A stretch of 64,000 nt of DNA from Acanthochromis polyacanthus (taxonomy: Eukaryota > Chordata > Actinopteri > Pomacentridae): positions 39,049,755-39,113,754 of the forward strand of contig NC_067118.1 of the NCBI RefSeq assembly GCF_021347895.1. Direction: 5' to 3'. The notes below the pieces were generated by a model. It did not search any database. It saw nothing but the letters and a program-made list of their open reading frames with translations, and was not told the origin of the DNA. Made by a program: the position numbers and the translations under genes. Of the stretch, positions 1-12,696 are shown piece by piece. How positions within the stretch are numbered: position 1 is the stretch's first letter; every line of letters starts with the position of its first letter.

Positions 1-697
1 GCCATGGGGGATCAATAGGAGACACCCTAGAAGCGTGGAGACACACAAAATAAACTTGTCGGTACGCACACATACATACTATGCTGATAACCAGCATTTG
101 TGCACATCCACAAGTGTACTGTTACACATATGCATGCACACAGTAACACATACTGTATACAAGGAATACTTTTAACAGTCATAGACACGGTTCCTATCTC
201 TGACAAGCACACTCCAACTCACACAAGCTCAGTTTAGTACACACACACACCACAGTGCTATCCTCAGTGCTCATCCCTTCACTCCACTGCAGCAGGACTG
301 TGCTTGTCGCTGCAGGTGGCAGGCTGCCATACAAGTCTCCTTCCTTCCTAACTGACTAACTGAATATGCTGCTTGGTTTAAAATGGAGAGCACCTCTGCT
401 GCCCTTCTTACCTCCACGTATGTCAAACAACATAGCTACCTCATCATCTCAACAGAGACGAGGCTTGATTAATTTTAGTGATAGATTTGTGTTTGCCGTG
501 TGTAATGCAGAAGGATTGCAGGCTAGACTGATAAAACACCTTGTGTGTGTGTGTGACTGTTGGGGGAGTCGTTGATGTGGACAGCTGGCGCTTCTTCCTG
601 CAGCCGCCACAGAACCCTGGGGGGAGTTTTTGTATGTGTGTGTGTCACTGTATGTATCATGTGCATACACAGCAAGCTGTGCAGCAGGAGTATGTCT

Positions 698-698
<1 letters not shown>

Positions 699-740
<42 letters not shown>
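699..740. repeat. (AC)21 microsatellite
   Basis: Uninterrupted AC dinucleotide run. It creates spurious Thr-His or Cys-Val open frames on both strands. Confidence 0.97.
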
Positions 741-743
<3 letters not shown>

Positions 744-1882
744 CACTGAGCTGGATAAGCAGGCCTCCTCCTCTCGTCAAACTTTGGACCAACTGTTGGC
801 AGCCGCACAAACCTGCTATGTTCTTAGTGTTTACAAGGGCGTCCGTTTTTCTTCTTCAAATACATGACAGCTGTAATTTCCTTCACGTTGTATATAGCGC
901 GTCTCATTATTTTTGCTAATGCTGGCATTTATTAACCGCATTGTGCATCGACCAGATGCGACAGATCCACATTAAATCTCAATTTCTCAGTCGCTTCAGT
1001 TATAAATTTTTAACGGTGCTGTTAAAGTGTAAATATAATTTCACTGAGCCTCTCTGACAAGAACAGCTGACTTCCTCACTGCTCCCTTTGCAGCTTCTCA
1101 AGTACGCCACACATGTAGATATTATTAGAATCTGTCATTTGGAATTTTGAAAAAATACCTGACATCCACTTTTTACTTATTTAAATCTGAAATACTTGTT
1201 TCATAATTCCATCATCTGACTGAATTTGCTCTGTTTTCAGTCGGGATCTTATTGAGAAGCTATTAAAATGCCGTTCAGTAAACGTTAGTTATTCCAGAGC
1301 CAGAACAGCCGGCACAGCACATTAGCATAGCACATCCCCTGTGCTACAAAGGCTAGCTGTCGATCAGTTAGCAGTTTCTCGTCTAGCTAGCGTAAGGGAC
1401 AAGCCCTCGGAGTCATTTCACATTGAAACATAGCAGTGTGAATCTGTAGCCTGTCGCTAACTGAACAGATCTATTTTTAAAAGGCCCTCTCCGCTCTCCC
1501 ATCTCTCCCCACGCTGGAGACTCTGGGAAAAGGGCTTTTTAGTGAAATCCAACCACCTGCCGACTGCTAAATGAGAAAGCGTGGGCTAGCCGAGAGGGAA
1601 AGGAGAGGGGTGGTGGATGAGGGAGGGCGGGGGGGTGTTGTCAAAGAGCCTCTGTTCTCCCCCAGGAGCTCAGTCAGCTGTAGGCCTGCCCTATTGTGGA
1701 GAGCTGATGGTATCGCTTGCCAGGTATTTCCCACTGCTTTTCCAGCGAGAAGAAGGGAGACTTGTTGGGCCGGTGTAAGTGAGGAGATGAAGAAAAGTTG
1801 GGGAGGGATCAAGTGCCGGTGCACCTTCAGTCCCCAGACTGCCTGTTATGCCTCCCTACTGGGACCGGCCCAGTAAGGAACT

Positions 1883-3174
1883 GGCCATCAGCTGGTTTTT
1901 GCTCACAAAGCTGCTGCAGTCTTTTGTGATTCAGTAGTAACGCCAGCCTGCTCTCTGTCCATCTTGGCCCTGTAGTCCCCTCACGCCCCTGCAGTTCCAT
2001 TATTGCATTCCTTGCGCTGTTTAATTTTTGGATCAGTAGATTCTAAAGGCTGAGTTATGCTTTCCACATGAACGTGATGCTTGGAAATTTGCTCGAGAGA
2101 ACATGTGCGACTTTTACACGCCTGTTTCCAAACTGCAGGGGGCAGTGTATCGCAAACACACGTCTACCACACTACTATACGAGAGTAGAAGAAGTTGGCC
2201 ATCATTGACACCAGCGGTCCCGGGCCATACGTAATTTGGTACTGGACCACACAGAAAAAACAGAAACATATTATTCCTTATCTTAGTTCCTGGTCTACAC
2301 TGTGTCTTATTTGGAAAAATGACTAGATTGTCTTCCTGTCACTTCCGTCTGTGCTTCTTTCTCGCACTTGATTGTGTCAGTTTTCATGCCCAACCGTTAA
2401 ATGAAGCCGATAATTTAACCCCCGCAAAAAGTAATAAAACATTTCTGGAAAATTTCTTTAAGGAGTGAGGGGCTGAGACAGAAGTAATAAATATATAAAT
2501 ACCTATTTAACAATGAAAAGTAATTTAATTCATTTAGGACACTATTTTAAATTAAAAAAACAAGATTATTGTTTGTTATGTGTGCAATGACCGGTCCGCA
2601 GAAAATTATCTTGCTTCAAACCGGTCCATGGCGCAGAAAAGCTTGGAGACCATCGGTTTACACGACTTACAACATGGCATTGTACCAAATAGTTGCCTTT
2701 CAACAATTAGTTTTAATTTCACGCCATGAATTGTTCATAGCCCGGTTACCACGGTGATCTCTGTGTGATGAATCGTATAAATGCCTGTATTTCTGAACTT
2801 CTGCTGCTAGGAGCTCCTGTTCTTCCGACAGTTTTCCGTGTGTCTACGTACACGTTATTAGAAAAATTTGGAGATGCACGACAGCGACATTTTCCACTCG
2901 AGAAGGGCCATGCGAGGGGCTGATAAAATGCCATAATTCTTCCACACAGACCCGCACACATCAAGCAGAAAACAAGCTTTAGGAAGTGACGGCACTGGTC
3001 ATCAGCTGGTTTTTCCCCACAAACCTGCTGCAGTCTTTTGTACTTCAGTGGTAACACCAGTCTGCCTCTTTCTCCTGAGCTCTCTGTCCGTCTGGGCCCT
3101 CTAGTCCCCTCACACCCCTGCGCTTCCATTATTGCATTCCTTGCACTATTTAATTTTAGGATCAGTAGAGTCTA
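1883..3174. repeat. Composite repeat: ~165-bp direct repeats around transposon-like sequence
   Basis: A block starting ATCAGCTGGTTTTT (about 1886) and ending TTTAATTTTTGGATCAGTAG recurs at about 2999-3170 with roughly 85-90% identity by eye (shared CTGCTGCAGTCTTTTGT and TTCCATTATTGCATTCCTTG). Between them lie AAGGCTGAGTTATGCTTTCC, a motif common in fish DNA transposons, and a hAT-like segment (2212-2655). The direct repeats may be parts of one larger element or a local duplication. Confidence 0.55.
2212..2655. mobile_element. hAT-like MITE remnant
   Basis: Left end CAGCGGTCCCGGGCCATACG; right end CGCAGAAAAGCTTGGAGACC followed by ATCG, which inverts to a CGATGGTCTCC-type terminus. Together with the internal ACCGGTCCATGGCGCAG this resembles the hAT ends of the CAGNGGTCCCCAAC..GCGCCACGGACCGG type. 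Candidate 8-bp flanks ATTGACAC and GTTTACAC agree at 6 of 8 positions. Decayed; no open frame. Confidence 0.5.
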
Positions 3175-3775
3175 AGAGGGGGGTTGTGTTGCTAAAGCCA
3201 CACTCTCTTTTGGTGCGTGGGTTTTTTTTCTTTCATGCACGCGTTGCTAGATTGCGCCGAGCAACACTTTTAACAATGCAGGTGCGTCCTGCCTCTCGGC
3301 TAACAAGCACCACCTGCAAGCACGGCTCAATCAAACGGCCCTTTTGATTTCAAAAGCCCGTCTTGCATCTTAAAAATATGGCCCCACCCCTCCCCCCCAT
3401 CACTGTTTACAAAAACATTGGCATCCACGACTGTGTTCACAATGTGACTCCTCCATTGTTGCTGGCGCATAAAAGAAAAGCCAAACCGGTATTATCTAAG
3501 AACTCCACCTCCCCTCTGCTGGAATGCTGCAGCAAATTAAACAGCATCTTATTTGCCTGATACAGAGAGAGAGAGAGTAGGACATGGCTCTTTTGCTGAG
3601 TCTAGGTGTGTTTTAGATTAGACATGGTTGGCAGCCGTAAGAGAATGGCTGGCTGAACAATGAACCACAGCAGAAAAAAGGCGTGTGTGTGTGTGTGTAT
3701 CGTGAGGTTATAACTGTGAATATTCAGTAGCTTGAACTCGACGGTGACTTGGTAATTGGACAAACAATGACCACC

Positions 3776-3943
3776 AGGATCAGGTTCCAGTGCGGCGCTC
3801 GGGTCTGAGGAGCTGCACTCGGTAGCTTCATGATTATCTCCGTCTGTCGAAGTATTGAGCTTCTCGCTCCCCGTCTGGGTGTCGAGGAGGTCAGCGGCAG
3901 ACGAAGTTAAACTTGGAGCTGCCGGAGGAACGAGAGCGCTCAT
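3776..3943 (-). other. Unexplained open frame with coding-like composition
   Basis: On the minus strand, from ATG at 3943, the frame reads MSALVPPAAPSLTSSAADLL and goes on with a Ser/Thr/Asp/Glu-rich segment. It stays CpG-containing and non-repetitive for about 56 codons before running into A/T- and (CA)-rich sequence. An acceptor-like GCTGCAG lies about 30 bases upstream on that strand; no good donor is seen downstream. It could be an exon of an antisense transcript, a retrocopy fragment or chance. I do not recognise the protein. Confidence 0.2.
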
Positions 3944-4689
3944 CTAGAAACGGCCTCGCTGTGCTTCTTCCTCCTGCAGCGAAGGCTACACGCATCCAGC
4001 CAGCACACACTTCAAACCTTTAAAAAAAATATCCCATCCCCCTACATAGGCCCCCACCACAGTTAAACCCCTCGTCCCTCCCCTTTTCCACTTCTCCACT
4101 TGAGTGAGGAGACCCACTTCCAAATGCACAAAATGGCAGGAATGTTTAACAAGCCAGGCAGACCCTGGAGGAACCGTGTGGCCCGTTTCAAACCAACCAC
4201 CCCCCTCCTCCTCCTCCTCCTCCAACCCAACCGTCCGTGAGCTCCACTGCCTCCCTTTTTTCGTTCAAATGGCAGAGTCTGAAGCGTTAACTTGGATTTA
4301 ACTTTCACATTCATTGCGATTCGTGTTAAAGTCGCTTTCAGAGGAATGCCCTTGAGGTAGTAGACTTTTAGTGCCCAGGATGAATTCAAAATGTGCTTTT
4401 GACGTTCGAAGAATAGACTCGCTTGCTGTCTGTGAATGATTAAACTAGATCCCTGTCGTTTTTTTTTCCTCCACCACCACCAGCACCTATCTTTTTCACT
4501 CTGGCTGTCTGTTCTTTATGCCTGTTGATGTGCTCAGGGGTGCAGACACGGAGATCTGGCCTCTCTAAATGAATGTGCCACCGAGGTGAAGGGACGCCAA
4601 ACCCTAATTCCCCCGATTTGACTCCTCTGAAACATGTCATCTCATTCAGATTAGTCTCTTTTGTTCTCCGCCCTCCCCCCACTCCCTCC

Positions 4690-4770
4690 GTCCTGCTCCC
4701 ACCTCCTCCTCCTCTTTTTTTCCTCCTCCTCTACCCGCTACTTCTTCTTCTTCTTCTTCTCCTTCCTCGT
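4690..4770. repeat. CTC/TTC-rich pyrimidine tract
   Basis: CCTCCTCCTCCTCTTTTTTT followed by a (TTC)6 run; a smaller (CTC)6 tract lies at 4204-4223. Confidence 0.9.
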
Positions 4771-5045
4771 CATCTCTCAACACACACACTGCATAGCTCA
4801 CAGATCGCACAATAGCACTGATGGATATTTTCATTCATGTTATCTTGTAAATGACTTCCAGGGATGGTGTAGAGGAGGGAGAAAGGGGGGGGAGAAAAGC
4901 TTGAAGAGGGCAGTAGTGAGAGAGATATAATGCGTCACTCAGAGCCAGCGAGGGCGATAACCCACCCCTCTACCACTCTCCTCCCTCCCCTTTAGAACAG
5001 CTCATTCAGCCCACAGCAGATAACAAGCCCACCCTGGGGTTACGT

Positions 5046-5048
<3 letters not shown>

Positions 5049-5091
<43 letters not shown>
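5049..5091. repeat. (CA)21 microsatellite
   Basis: Uninterrupted CA run preceded by TACGTGCG. Confidence 0.97.
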
Positions 5092-5094
<3 letters not shown>

Positions 5095-6427
5095 CTCAAA
5101 AAACAAAGCCCATGATGTCAGAGGCGCACTTGTACACACCAGCCCCTTCTACAAATGGTATCTAGGGTGTCAGAGCCATTTAATATCTTTGCCACCCCTC
5201 TTTTTCCTCTGCAAGCGGTAAGATAAACCCACAGCCAGATCGATAACTCTGTTGACACAAACAAATAACAGATGATGGCAGTGTCAGTCATTGGAAAAAA
5301 GAAAAAAAAAACAGGAAAGAAGAAAAGGTAGCCGAGCATCTTTTGTAAGGTGGAAACTGTAGCTTTTCTGCGCTGAACAGCTCAGCATGTGTTTCGGTGA
5401 AATGAGCAAGTGTTGTCAGTGTAAATCTAAGCTATGCTGGCTTTTTTTCTTTCTTATCGTCCCCCCCTCCCTTCGTGGCTGCGTGTTTGTAATAGCGGAA
5501 GTGCAAATGGTAGGAGCAGTCAAACAGCTCGTTCCGTCTGAATAGAAGGTCAGATCTATTTTTCTATCAATTAAGCGAGCTGCTTTTGATTGCTCCGCTT
5601 GTTAAGCAAGTGAGAACTCTGTTTTACAGGATAAAATTTATAACCTCAATCATTTTACGCTCAGTTTGATCACACTCAATTTTTTTTGTTCCTTCGCCTA
5701 AGCGGCAAAAAGGTGACTGTTTTGCTAATTTGTGAATTCAGAGGTCTTTTTTTTCTGCAGTGATTCCAGCTGTTTCTGGAAAGCGCTGTGCCAGGCTTTG
5801 CAGTAACCATTAGCCATGTCCCCCCTCTCCACCCACCCACCGCCCTCTTCCTCTTTTCTCCTCGACAGAAGTGGCTGTGTGCTTTTTGTCCTCTGCCGCG
5901 TGAATGTTTTTGTTAAGGAGATGAGAGTTCGCGACCTGGCCATACCACCAGTCACATTCAGTTTAACAGCACAGCCGGCCAGGGCCGCCTCCTCACACAC
6001 GGCGTCGGAAAACCCGCTTTTGACGCTTGCTAGCGTCACGTCATTAAGCGTCGTTTTTGAGCAATTACGGGATGGAATTTTTTTGCACTCGAGCTCACCC
6101 GGAGCTAACTGAGGTGCAGTTGTCATCTTTTAGGAACAAGTTACAGTGACGACTCTAGGGTGGGATGGGGTTAAAGCCAGTATTGCTCACTGGTGTATAA
6201 ATGGAGTGGAACAATAACATAATTCCCCTAGGGCGTAATGTTTGCTTTGGAAAGGCAACCTTGTAGCGCTCCAAAAGTCCTTAATCCTATTACTCGCATT
6301 CCAATTGAATTTGACTCAAGGAGAAAAATGTCTTTTCAGCAGAGGTAACAGCACGCAAAATAATATATTACTGAGTCTGGCTGCTTAAAAACATGAAAGC
6401 TTTGAGAAGTGTGAACATCTTCTTTAA

Positions 6428-6676
<249 letters not shown>

Positions 6677-8449
6677 TAACAAAGGTCATAGTGAAAAGCA
6701 GTTGGATTTTAAAATAATTTGTTGTGTGGACAAATAAAAGTCCCTCTGAGAGTCTGCCTTGAATATTACCCTCCTTTGCAATCTGCTGGCAGTGTAATAA
6801 TGCTTGTAATGGAAATATAGATGTTTGTAGATGCACTTAATTGATTTAATGAGGGAGACCTTCACCGGTTTTCAATTGATTTTTTTTTTCACAACCTAAT
6901 GTGGCCAAATTGGCTCTTTTGCTGAATAAAGAAAGAAATTAGTTTTTAATTTGCTTCTGAGAATGGCTGATTCATCAGGCTCCGTCAGTTTAGCGAGGTG
7001 GTGCTTGTGTTCTCAGCAGCAGGACATTTTAAATGCATCACAGCCGCACACACACACACACACAAAATTGATTTTTCTCACACTGCATTCTCTGTGTTTG
7101 CTAAAGGAGAAGCTGCATTCGAGTTCACCCACAACAGATTTGTCTTTGTTCGTGCAGCATTGTGGTTTAGGAGATGCAGTTAGTGCGCTTCATTGTAATT
7201 GACTCTAATGATACACTGAGCCACAGTTTTCCAAAATGTGAACGTTTCACATGTAGACCATGCAGAATAGCTTATTCAAGAGATTCACTGTATAATCTGT
7301 GCCGGTGTTTCATGAAAGGAAGTTTTTGCTCTACCGGTGATGATGCTTTGCTGAATGTTGGATTCTTCTCAAAGGTCAGCGCGCCCAAGACAAATGTTGC
7401 TGTTGGCGGAGGAAATCTGCAGGTCAGAGTTCGCCAAATGCAAATTGGCCAGCGAAGCCTGAAATTGATTATGCAACTAAATGTGATTGTTTTTAATTGG
7501 TCTTTTGTATGGTGTCCAACTGCCGTGAGCGAAAGGCGGAACACGTTTTGGTTCAGGTTTTGCGACGATGTGACGGCCGTTTAACGGGCAGAGACTGCTG
7601 GAATATGTAATCAATGGGTTGTTGTCGCCAAATGAAGCCGCGGCCACGCCAAGAGTTGCTCGTCCTTTAACAGTTTGGTTGTCTGAGCAGAGCACGGGAC
7701 ATTTGGTGAGCAGTTAGATTGGACGCAGGGCCAAAGGAATGAAAAGTTACAGTCAGCTCAATTAACAGTGGGATAGTGAGTGTTTGCATATAAAGAACAT
7801 TTGGTGCGTTTGAGCAGAGTGGTCCTCCTCCTTTGTGTTTGTGTGGGTGAATGCTTCAGCACATAAAGGGCAGTTGTTGCGTGCAGCAGTGGCTGTGAGG
7901 TGAACTGGAGGCCTCATAGCCAGGCCCCACAGCAGCAGGGCTTTAATCGGATTGCTGCTAGAGAGTGCTGAGGACGGCAGGAACGCCGTCTCACGCACAT
8001 GCGCGCACACACACATGTAAACCCACGCACCTGCACCTTGATTAAGAGCGCCAAAAGAGGTCCGGGGCAGACAGAGGTAATTGTCCAGGGAGAGCGATAG
8101 AATACAGGCTACATTAGCTGACCTTACTCCGTTTCCTTCTCTCTCTGTGTGTCTGTCTCTCCGTTACTCCCTCCCCCAGTCCATCTGTAATTAATGAACA
8201 GCCATCTGCATGCCTGTATGTGTTTGAGCAGACTGTACCCTTGTCCTCCTATGTTAAAACAACAAGCCCCGCTGGCTCTCTAAACAAGTACATCGTTTTT
8301 TTTTTCCCTCAATGAGTTCACTTTGTCACATGGCTGCAAATCACTACATTCTGCTGCTACTCTGCTACAGTGAAAACTCATGACCTCTATTTTATTAGTT
8401 GAGCACAAAATAATCTTTTTTTGATGATGGCACATGTTGATAGAAACTA

Positions 8450-9304
8450 CAGGGTGGGCCATAAGTTTCCATACATAGGAAAAATCAACTGTTTTTATTT
8501 ATATATAATGTGCTCTATATGAGTACCATTGTTTCGAAAACGCATATTAACCCTTGTGTTGTCCTGTGGGTCAAAATTGACCCGTTTTAAAGTTTGAAAA
8601 TGTGAAGAAAAAAAAAAGATTTTCACAGTGAAACTTCTGATGTCCACATTTTCAACATATTGGGGAAATCTTTGAAAATGTTTTGCTGGAAAAAAAAGAA
8701 ATGTTACAAATGTTTCTTAAGAACATTCACTAAAAAATTAACCGAAATCCAGCGAATTTTTGCAGAATTTTGGTTGATTTTTTTTGGTGGATGTTTTACT
8801 GATATATACATAATCACTTCAGATATTTTTAGCTTTTTTTGGAAGATTTTTACTCTTTTTTTTTTCAAAATATTTACATCAATTTTCTTTCCACATTTGG
8901 GGGATTTTTATTTATTTTTTAAATAAAACTTTTAAGGGAATTTTTTAAGGAATGATTGGAATTTTCTTCCTAAAGATTTGCAAATTTTCAGAAATTTGGG
9001 GATTTTTTTTTGCTAATTTTTTGGATTTTTTTCAGGTACGGAAACAATATTTTTCAGTGCCCATAAATGAGGACAACGGGAGGGTTAATACATGTTTTCC
9101 ACTGTTGATGAACTTGCATTAGCACAGTTGAAGTTATGCTTGTGATGTCATCATTGATGATACGCTCCTTGAGATGATCTATGTCTCATATCTTCACCTG
9201 ATACACCATGTGCCCCCAAAGATAGCGTCAAACGCATATTCTAGGCTATCTGTAATATAAAAAATATATATTTTCCTATGTATAGAATCTAATGGCTCAC
9301 CCTG
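8450..9304. mobile_element. Tc1/mariner-like MITE, interrupted by a TTAA-flanked MITE
   Basis: The ends are inverted repeats about 34 bases long: CAGGGTGGGCCATAAGTTTC on the left and, read in reverse complement, CAGGGTGAGCCATTAGATTC on the right. Both continue through an ATACATAGGAAAA block. TA dinucleotides flank both ends (8448-8449, 9305-9306), as for Tc1/mariner target duplications. It encodes no protein. Removing the inserted element at 8551-9084 plus one TTAA leaves about 317 bases, a usual MITE size. Confidence 0.75.
8551..9084. mobile_element. TTAA-flanked (piggyBac-like) MITE, copy 1
   Basis: Starts CCCTTGTGTTGTCCTGTGGG and ends GAGGACAACGGGAGGG, imperfect inverted termini, with TTAA directly on both sides (8547-8550 and 9085-9088). 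TTAA targets with CCC...GGG ends are the hallmark of piggyBac-type elements; no transposase is present, so the superfamily is inferred. The interior is extremely T-rich with runs of ATTTTTGG-like sequence. It is inserted inside the Tc1/mariner-like MITE at 8450-9304. Confidence 0.75.
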
Positions 9305-9964
9305 TACAATCTATGTGGCCAACCTCCATTCTGCCCCGTCACTCCATGCATTCAAAACTGGGGCACAGACTCGTGCCTTTGGGAGTTCGTCCACTGACTC
9401 TGCTGAACACAATGGCCGGTGTAATCTCATTTTCTCATTTCCGCCTCTTGCCACGATATATGGAAAGGGAGAGACAACAGGCAACTTGAGATTCATGTAA
9501 GAGAGCCACGCATTAGACATCCACTCATTCTCTTTATTTTCTATCTCCCTCCCTGCCTCTGCCTCCAAACCCCCCACCTTTTCTTGCCACACGAATTATC
9601 GATCAACCCCCCTCTGTGTGGTGGAGCAGGGCTTCAGAGGCACAGCGGAGGGGGAGGAAATTTTATTGGTCCTCAACCAAACAACCTCATCAATATTGCC
9701 CCTCTCGCACCGTTCTCCCTTTTCCCTGTCTTTCCCTCCATCCTCAGTCTTTAGGCAGTAACAGTCTCACTTGTGTACTTTGTCTAATGACCTGTGAATC
9801 CAATTAGTAGTGTGTAGAAATCCTGCATGCAGCCATCAATCTCCCCCTGTGTGGAGAAGAACAAGTATTGAAACCCGCCTCTCTGTCTCTGTATCTTTTT
9901 TATCTCTCTGGCGTTGTGTGTCCGGATGAATCTGAGCTTAGTCTTCTTGCATGAGTGTGCTTCT

Positions 9965-9965
<1 letters not shown>

Positions 9966-9998
<33 letters not shown>
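9966..9998. repeat. (AC)n microsatellite
   Basis: About 16 uninterrupted AC units in the large intron. Confidence 0.95.
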
Positions 9999-10002
<4 letters not shown>

Positions 10003-10199
10003 AGCACAGTCATTCAGCAATAACATATGCAAGAAAAAAAATCCATTGTGCATCATTATTGGGGTAATTCTAGACTTGGAGGACAATCATTCTCCCTTGC
10101 TTGTTTACTCAACAGTGGCAGCTGTGGTGCCCACTGCAACCTCTGTGACATATTGATCCACCGTATAGATTTCAGCCTCCTGCCTTCCTCCTAAAATGT

Positions 10200-10910
10200 C
10201 TGCCCGGATACAAAGATGACCGGCGGGAGGCCATTTTAACCGTCGGACGTATTAAACAAAATCAGGAACGGAAGCGTGACAAAGTGTTCCGATGCGGGCG
10301 CTGCTATTAATTCTCCGCCGTGCCGCCGTTTGAATTATCAGAAAAAAATGGAATGTGTATAATAACATTAGAGAACCTTATCAGTTTTTGGAAAATAAGC
10401 AATCATTGCAGGACAGGGTAGAAAAATAAAAGCAGAAAAGCAAAGGGAATGTGTGACAGAACAACACGTTATGCAATGCTGATTAATTGAATCAAAATGC
10501 GTCACAAATGCACAGAAAGCCACTATGTATTTTTAAAAGCCTCTCTTTGATTCTCTCTGATGTGATTAGTTTGGTCAATTAAGGGCCGACAATCCTCCAG
10601 TGTGTTTCCCCACAAGGGCTAGTTTCAGTTTACACCCAGTGCCGTGACCTTGTAATGTGTTTACAATCTATATTTGATGAGAGTAATGCAGTGAGCCCGC
10701 CAGCCGCGAGCTCGCATGTTTTGCGCGGTTGCATCTGTTTGTCCTTTCTAATGATCGTGCGCTTGCGATGCACATTTATGTGGTTCGGAACAACACGCGG
10801 GCGTGAGCCGCCTGTTGCAGTGAGAGCAGAATGTAAGACAATAAGCCGTCCGACGTCGCTGAGCAGTAGCATCAGCCCGTTGACCCTGACTCCGCCGATC
10901 CATCCTGCTC
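10200..10910. promoter_or_regulatory. Two CpG-rich intronic patches
   Basis: Around 10215-10330 and 10680-10910 the CG dinucleotide is frequent (for example CCGTCGGACG, GCCGTGCCGCCG, CGTCCGACGTCGCTGAG), unlike the rest of this intron. There is no coding-like frame or splice signal pattern. They may be unmethylated regulatory elements. Confidence 0.3.
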
Positions 10911-10933
10911 TTCTTACCTCGATTGTCTCCTCC

Positions 10934-11250
10934 GTCTCTATTTCTCTCCCTCTCACTCTCTCATCTGTCTGTTTCTACACTTCATTCCACCCCTCCCCTC
11001 GTCCCCCACTCCTCTTTATCTGCTGTCACTCACCCTCCTCCCTCCTCCCATCCCATGTTCAAGTCATTGTGTCCATGTCCTCGATGCTCATTGACCCTCC
11101 TACCTCCCTCTCTGCTTGTATCTAACCTCATTTGCTGTTATTGGCCAAGTCAGCTGTGTTCCATCCTCCCTCCCTTCCTTCTCCAGATCCTTCTCTCTCT
11201 CTCTCTGCTTCCTCCCATCATCTCTGTCTCCCTCCCTCTTTCGCTAATGG
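10934..11250. repeat. Pyrimidine-rich low-complexity tract
   Basis: Long CT-rich stretch (TCTCTCCCTCTCACTCTCTC-like) on the + strand; it yields Ser/Pro/Leu-rich open frames that are not genes. Confidence 0.85.
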
Positions 11251-12696
11251 AGTGATTGCAGCGTTTCTCCCTCTGGGAACAAGGGATTGAGGAGCCCAGT
11301 ACACCAGCACACACCCACACACAGTCTCTTTTCCACTGTTAGCTTTACACTCACTCACTCGCACACACATACATGCTCATCTCCACCCCTGGATCTTCCT
11401 GCTTATGGACATTTAATTAGATGCCACGTACAATGCAATTATCTTGCCAGGAGTCCAGCTCATATGTTGCAGGCCTGATCAGCTTAAAAGGATTAAGGAT
11501 TTTCTTTGTCATATAACCAGTATGCGGCGTGTGCTCGCGCTGTATTCTCTGATTTTTATTTAGTGCCTCTCATTTGACTGCATTGTAAGGTTACACCCGT
11601 CCACTGAGACTCTGTACAAGCAAATCTGTGAAATGTTGCACATTCTACATGTTTGCCCAGTGGAGGGATGTTCTCCAGCGCCGTCAAGTATTACAATCTC
11701 CATACATGTGTCTGTGTTTGTTATAGGAAGCAACCGGCGGGTGTCAGTCTAATTGATGTTGAAACAAAAGGTGTCGGAACGGGCAAATGAATTGCTCTTT
11801 GTGACAAATGTTTCCAAGCAGGATTTTTGTGCACGTGGGTTTGCAAGTTGTGATTACAAAATGCATTTTAATTGCTGCCACGAAGCACAATTGTGATTTT
11901 TTTCCTTGTTTATTTTGTAATCTCACTCTCTCTTTAACACTCTATTTTCTCCTCTTCAGCTGTCAAACACAGCAGAAATATAATAATTCAGAACTGGTAC
12001 CAGCTCTGCGCTTGTGTTAAAAAAAAATCTATTTCTGCTTTCAAAATATATTAAGCATTTTCCATTAGCTATAGTAATAATATTTGTGAATTCCAGATGC
12101 TTCACTATACTTTCCTTCAACTGTATTTATCAGTGAGCAGTTTTGCTGTTTGTGAAAAGATGTCAGTAGTTTTTCTGAAGCAGTTTGAAATACATGATTG
12201 GAGAGCCAAAAAAATGTAATTAGCAGATAGCTTGAAAATTAATGAGCAAAACAGCGATTTTCACAGTGAGAAAACGTTGTTTGTGGACTCTTTGAATGTG
12301 CTGTTTTAACGATGCTAGATAGATTTTCCCTGTTGTAAGAATCCAGCTGCTTATTCTGCAGAGGAAGAGCGCTTTAAATTCAGTGGGGTAAATTTACTCC
12401 CGTTTATTTTAGATGTAGTCGCAAACGTATGATGAGATTAGTGGAAAAAAGCCACTGATTAACTGTGACATCAGGACATATGCACTGTCCACGAGCGGCT
12501 ACCCAAATACATGTTTGTGTTGGATTCATATAACAGCACAGTTGTCATGTAAACAGCGTGTGTATACCTCCGCTACACACACACACACCAAATGTTAATT
12601 GTATCTCCGTTTCCTGATGGTTTTAGCTGGAGCTTATCATACTGCCTTGGAAAATGCCACCTATTCAGAGCCCATAATTAAAAATGTTTCATAAAG

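Noticed and set aside
449..919. Open frames on both strands over the first (CA)n tract
   Set aside because: They are Cys-Val or Thr-His runs produced by the microsatellite, with no domain similarity or splice context.
2746..3129. 127-codon minus-strand frame
   Set aside because: It lies across the composite repeat and does not resemble a transposase or other protein family.
10655..11255. Two plus-strand Ser/Pro/Leu-rich frames of 110-156 codons
   Set aside because: They follow a pyrimidine-rich low-complexity tract; the neighbouring CpG-rich patch is kept as a possible regulatory region but not as a gene.
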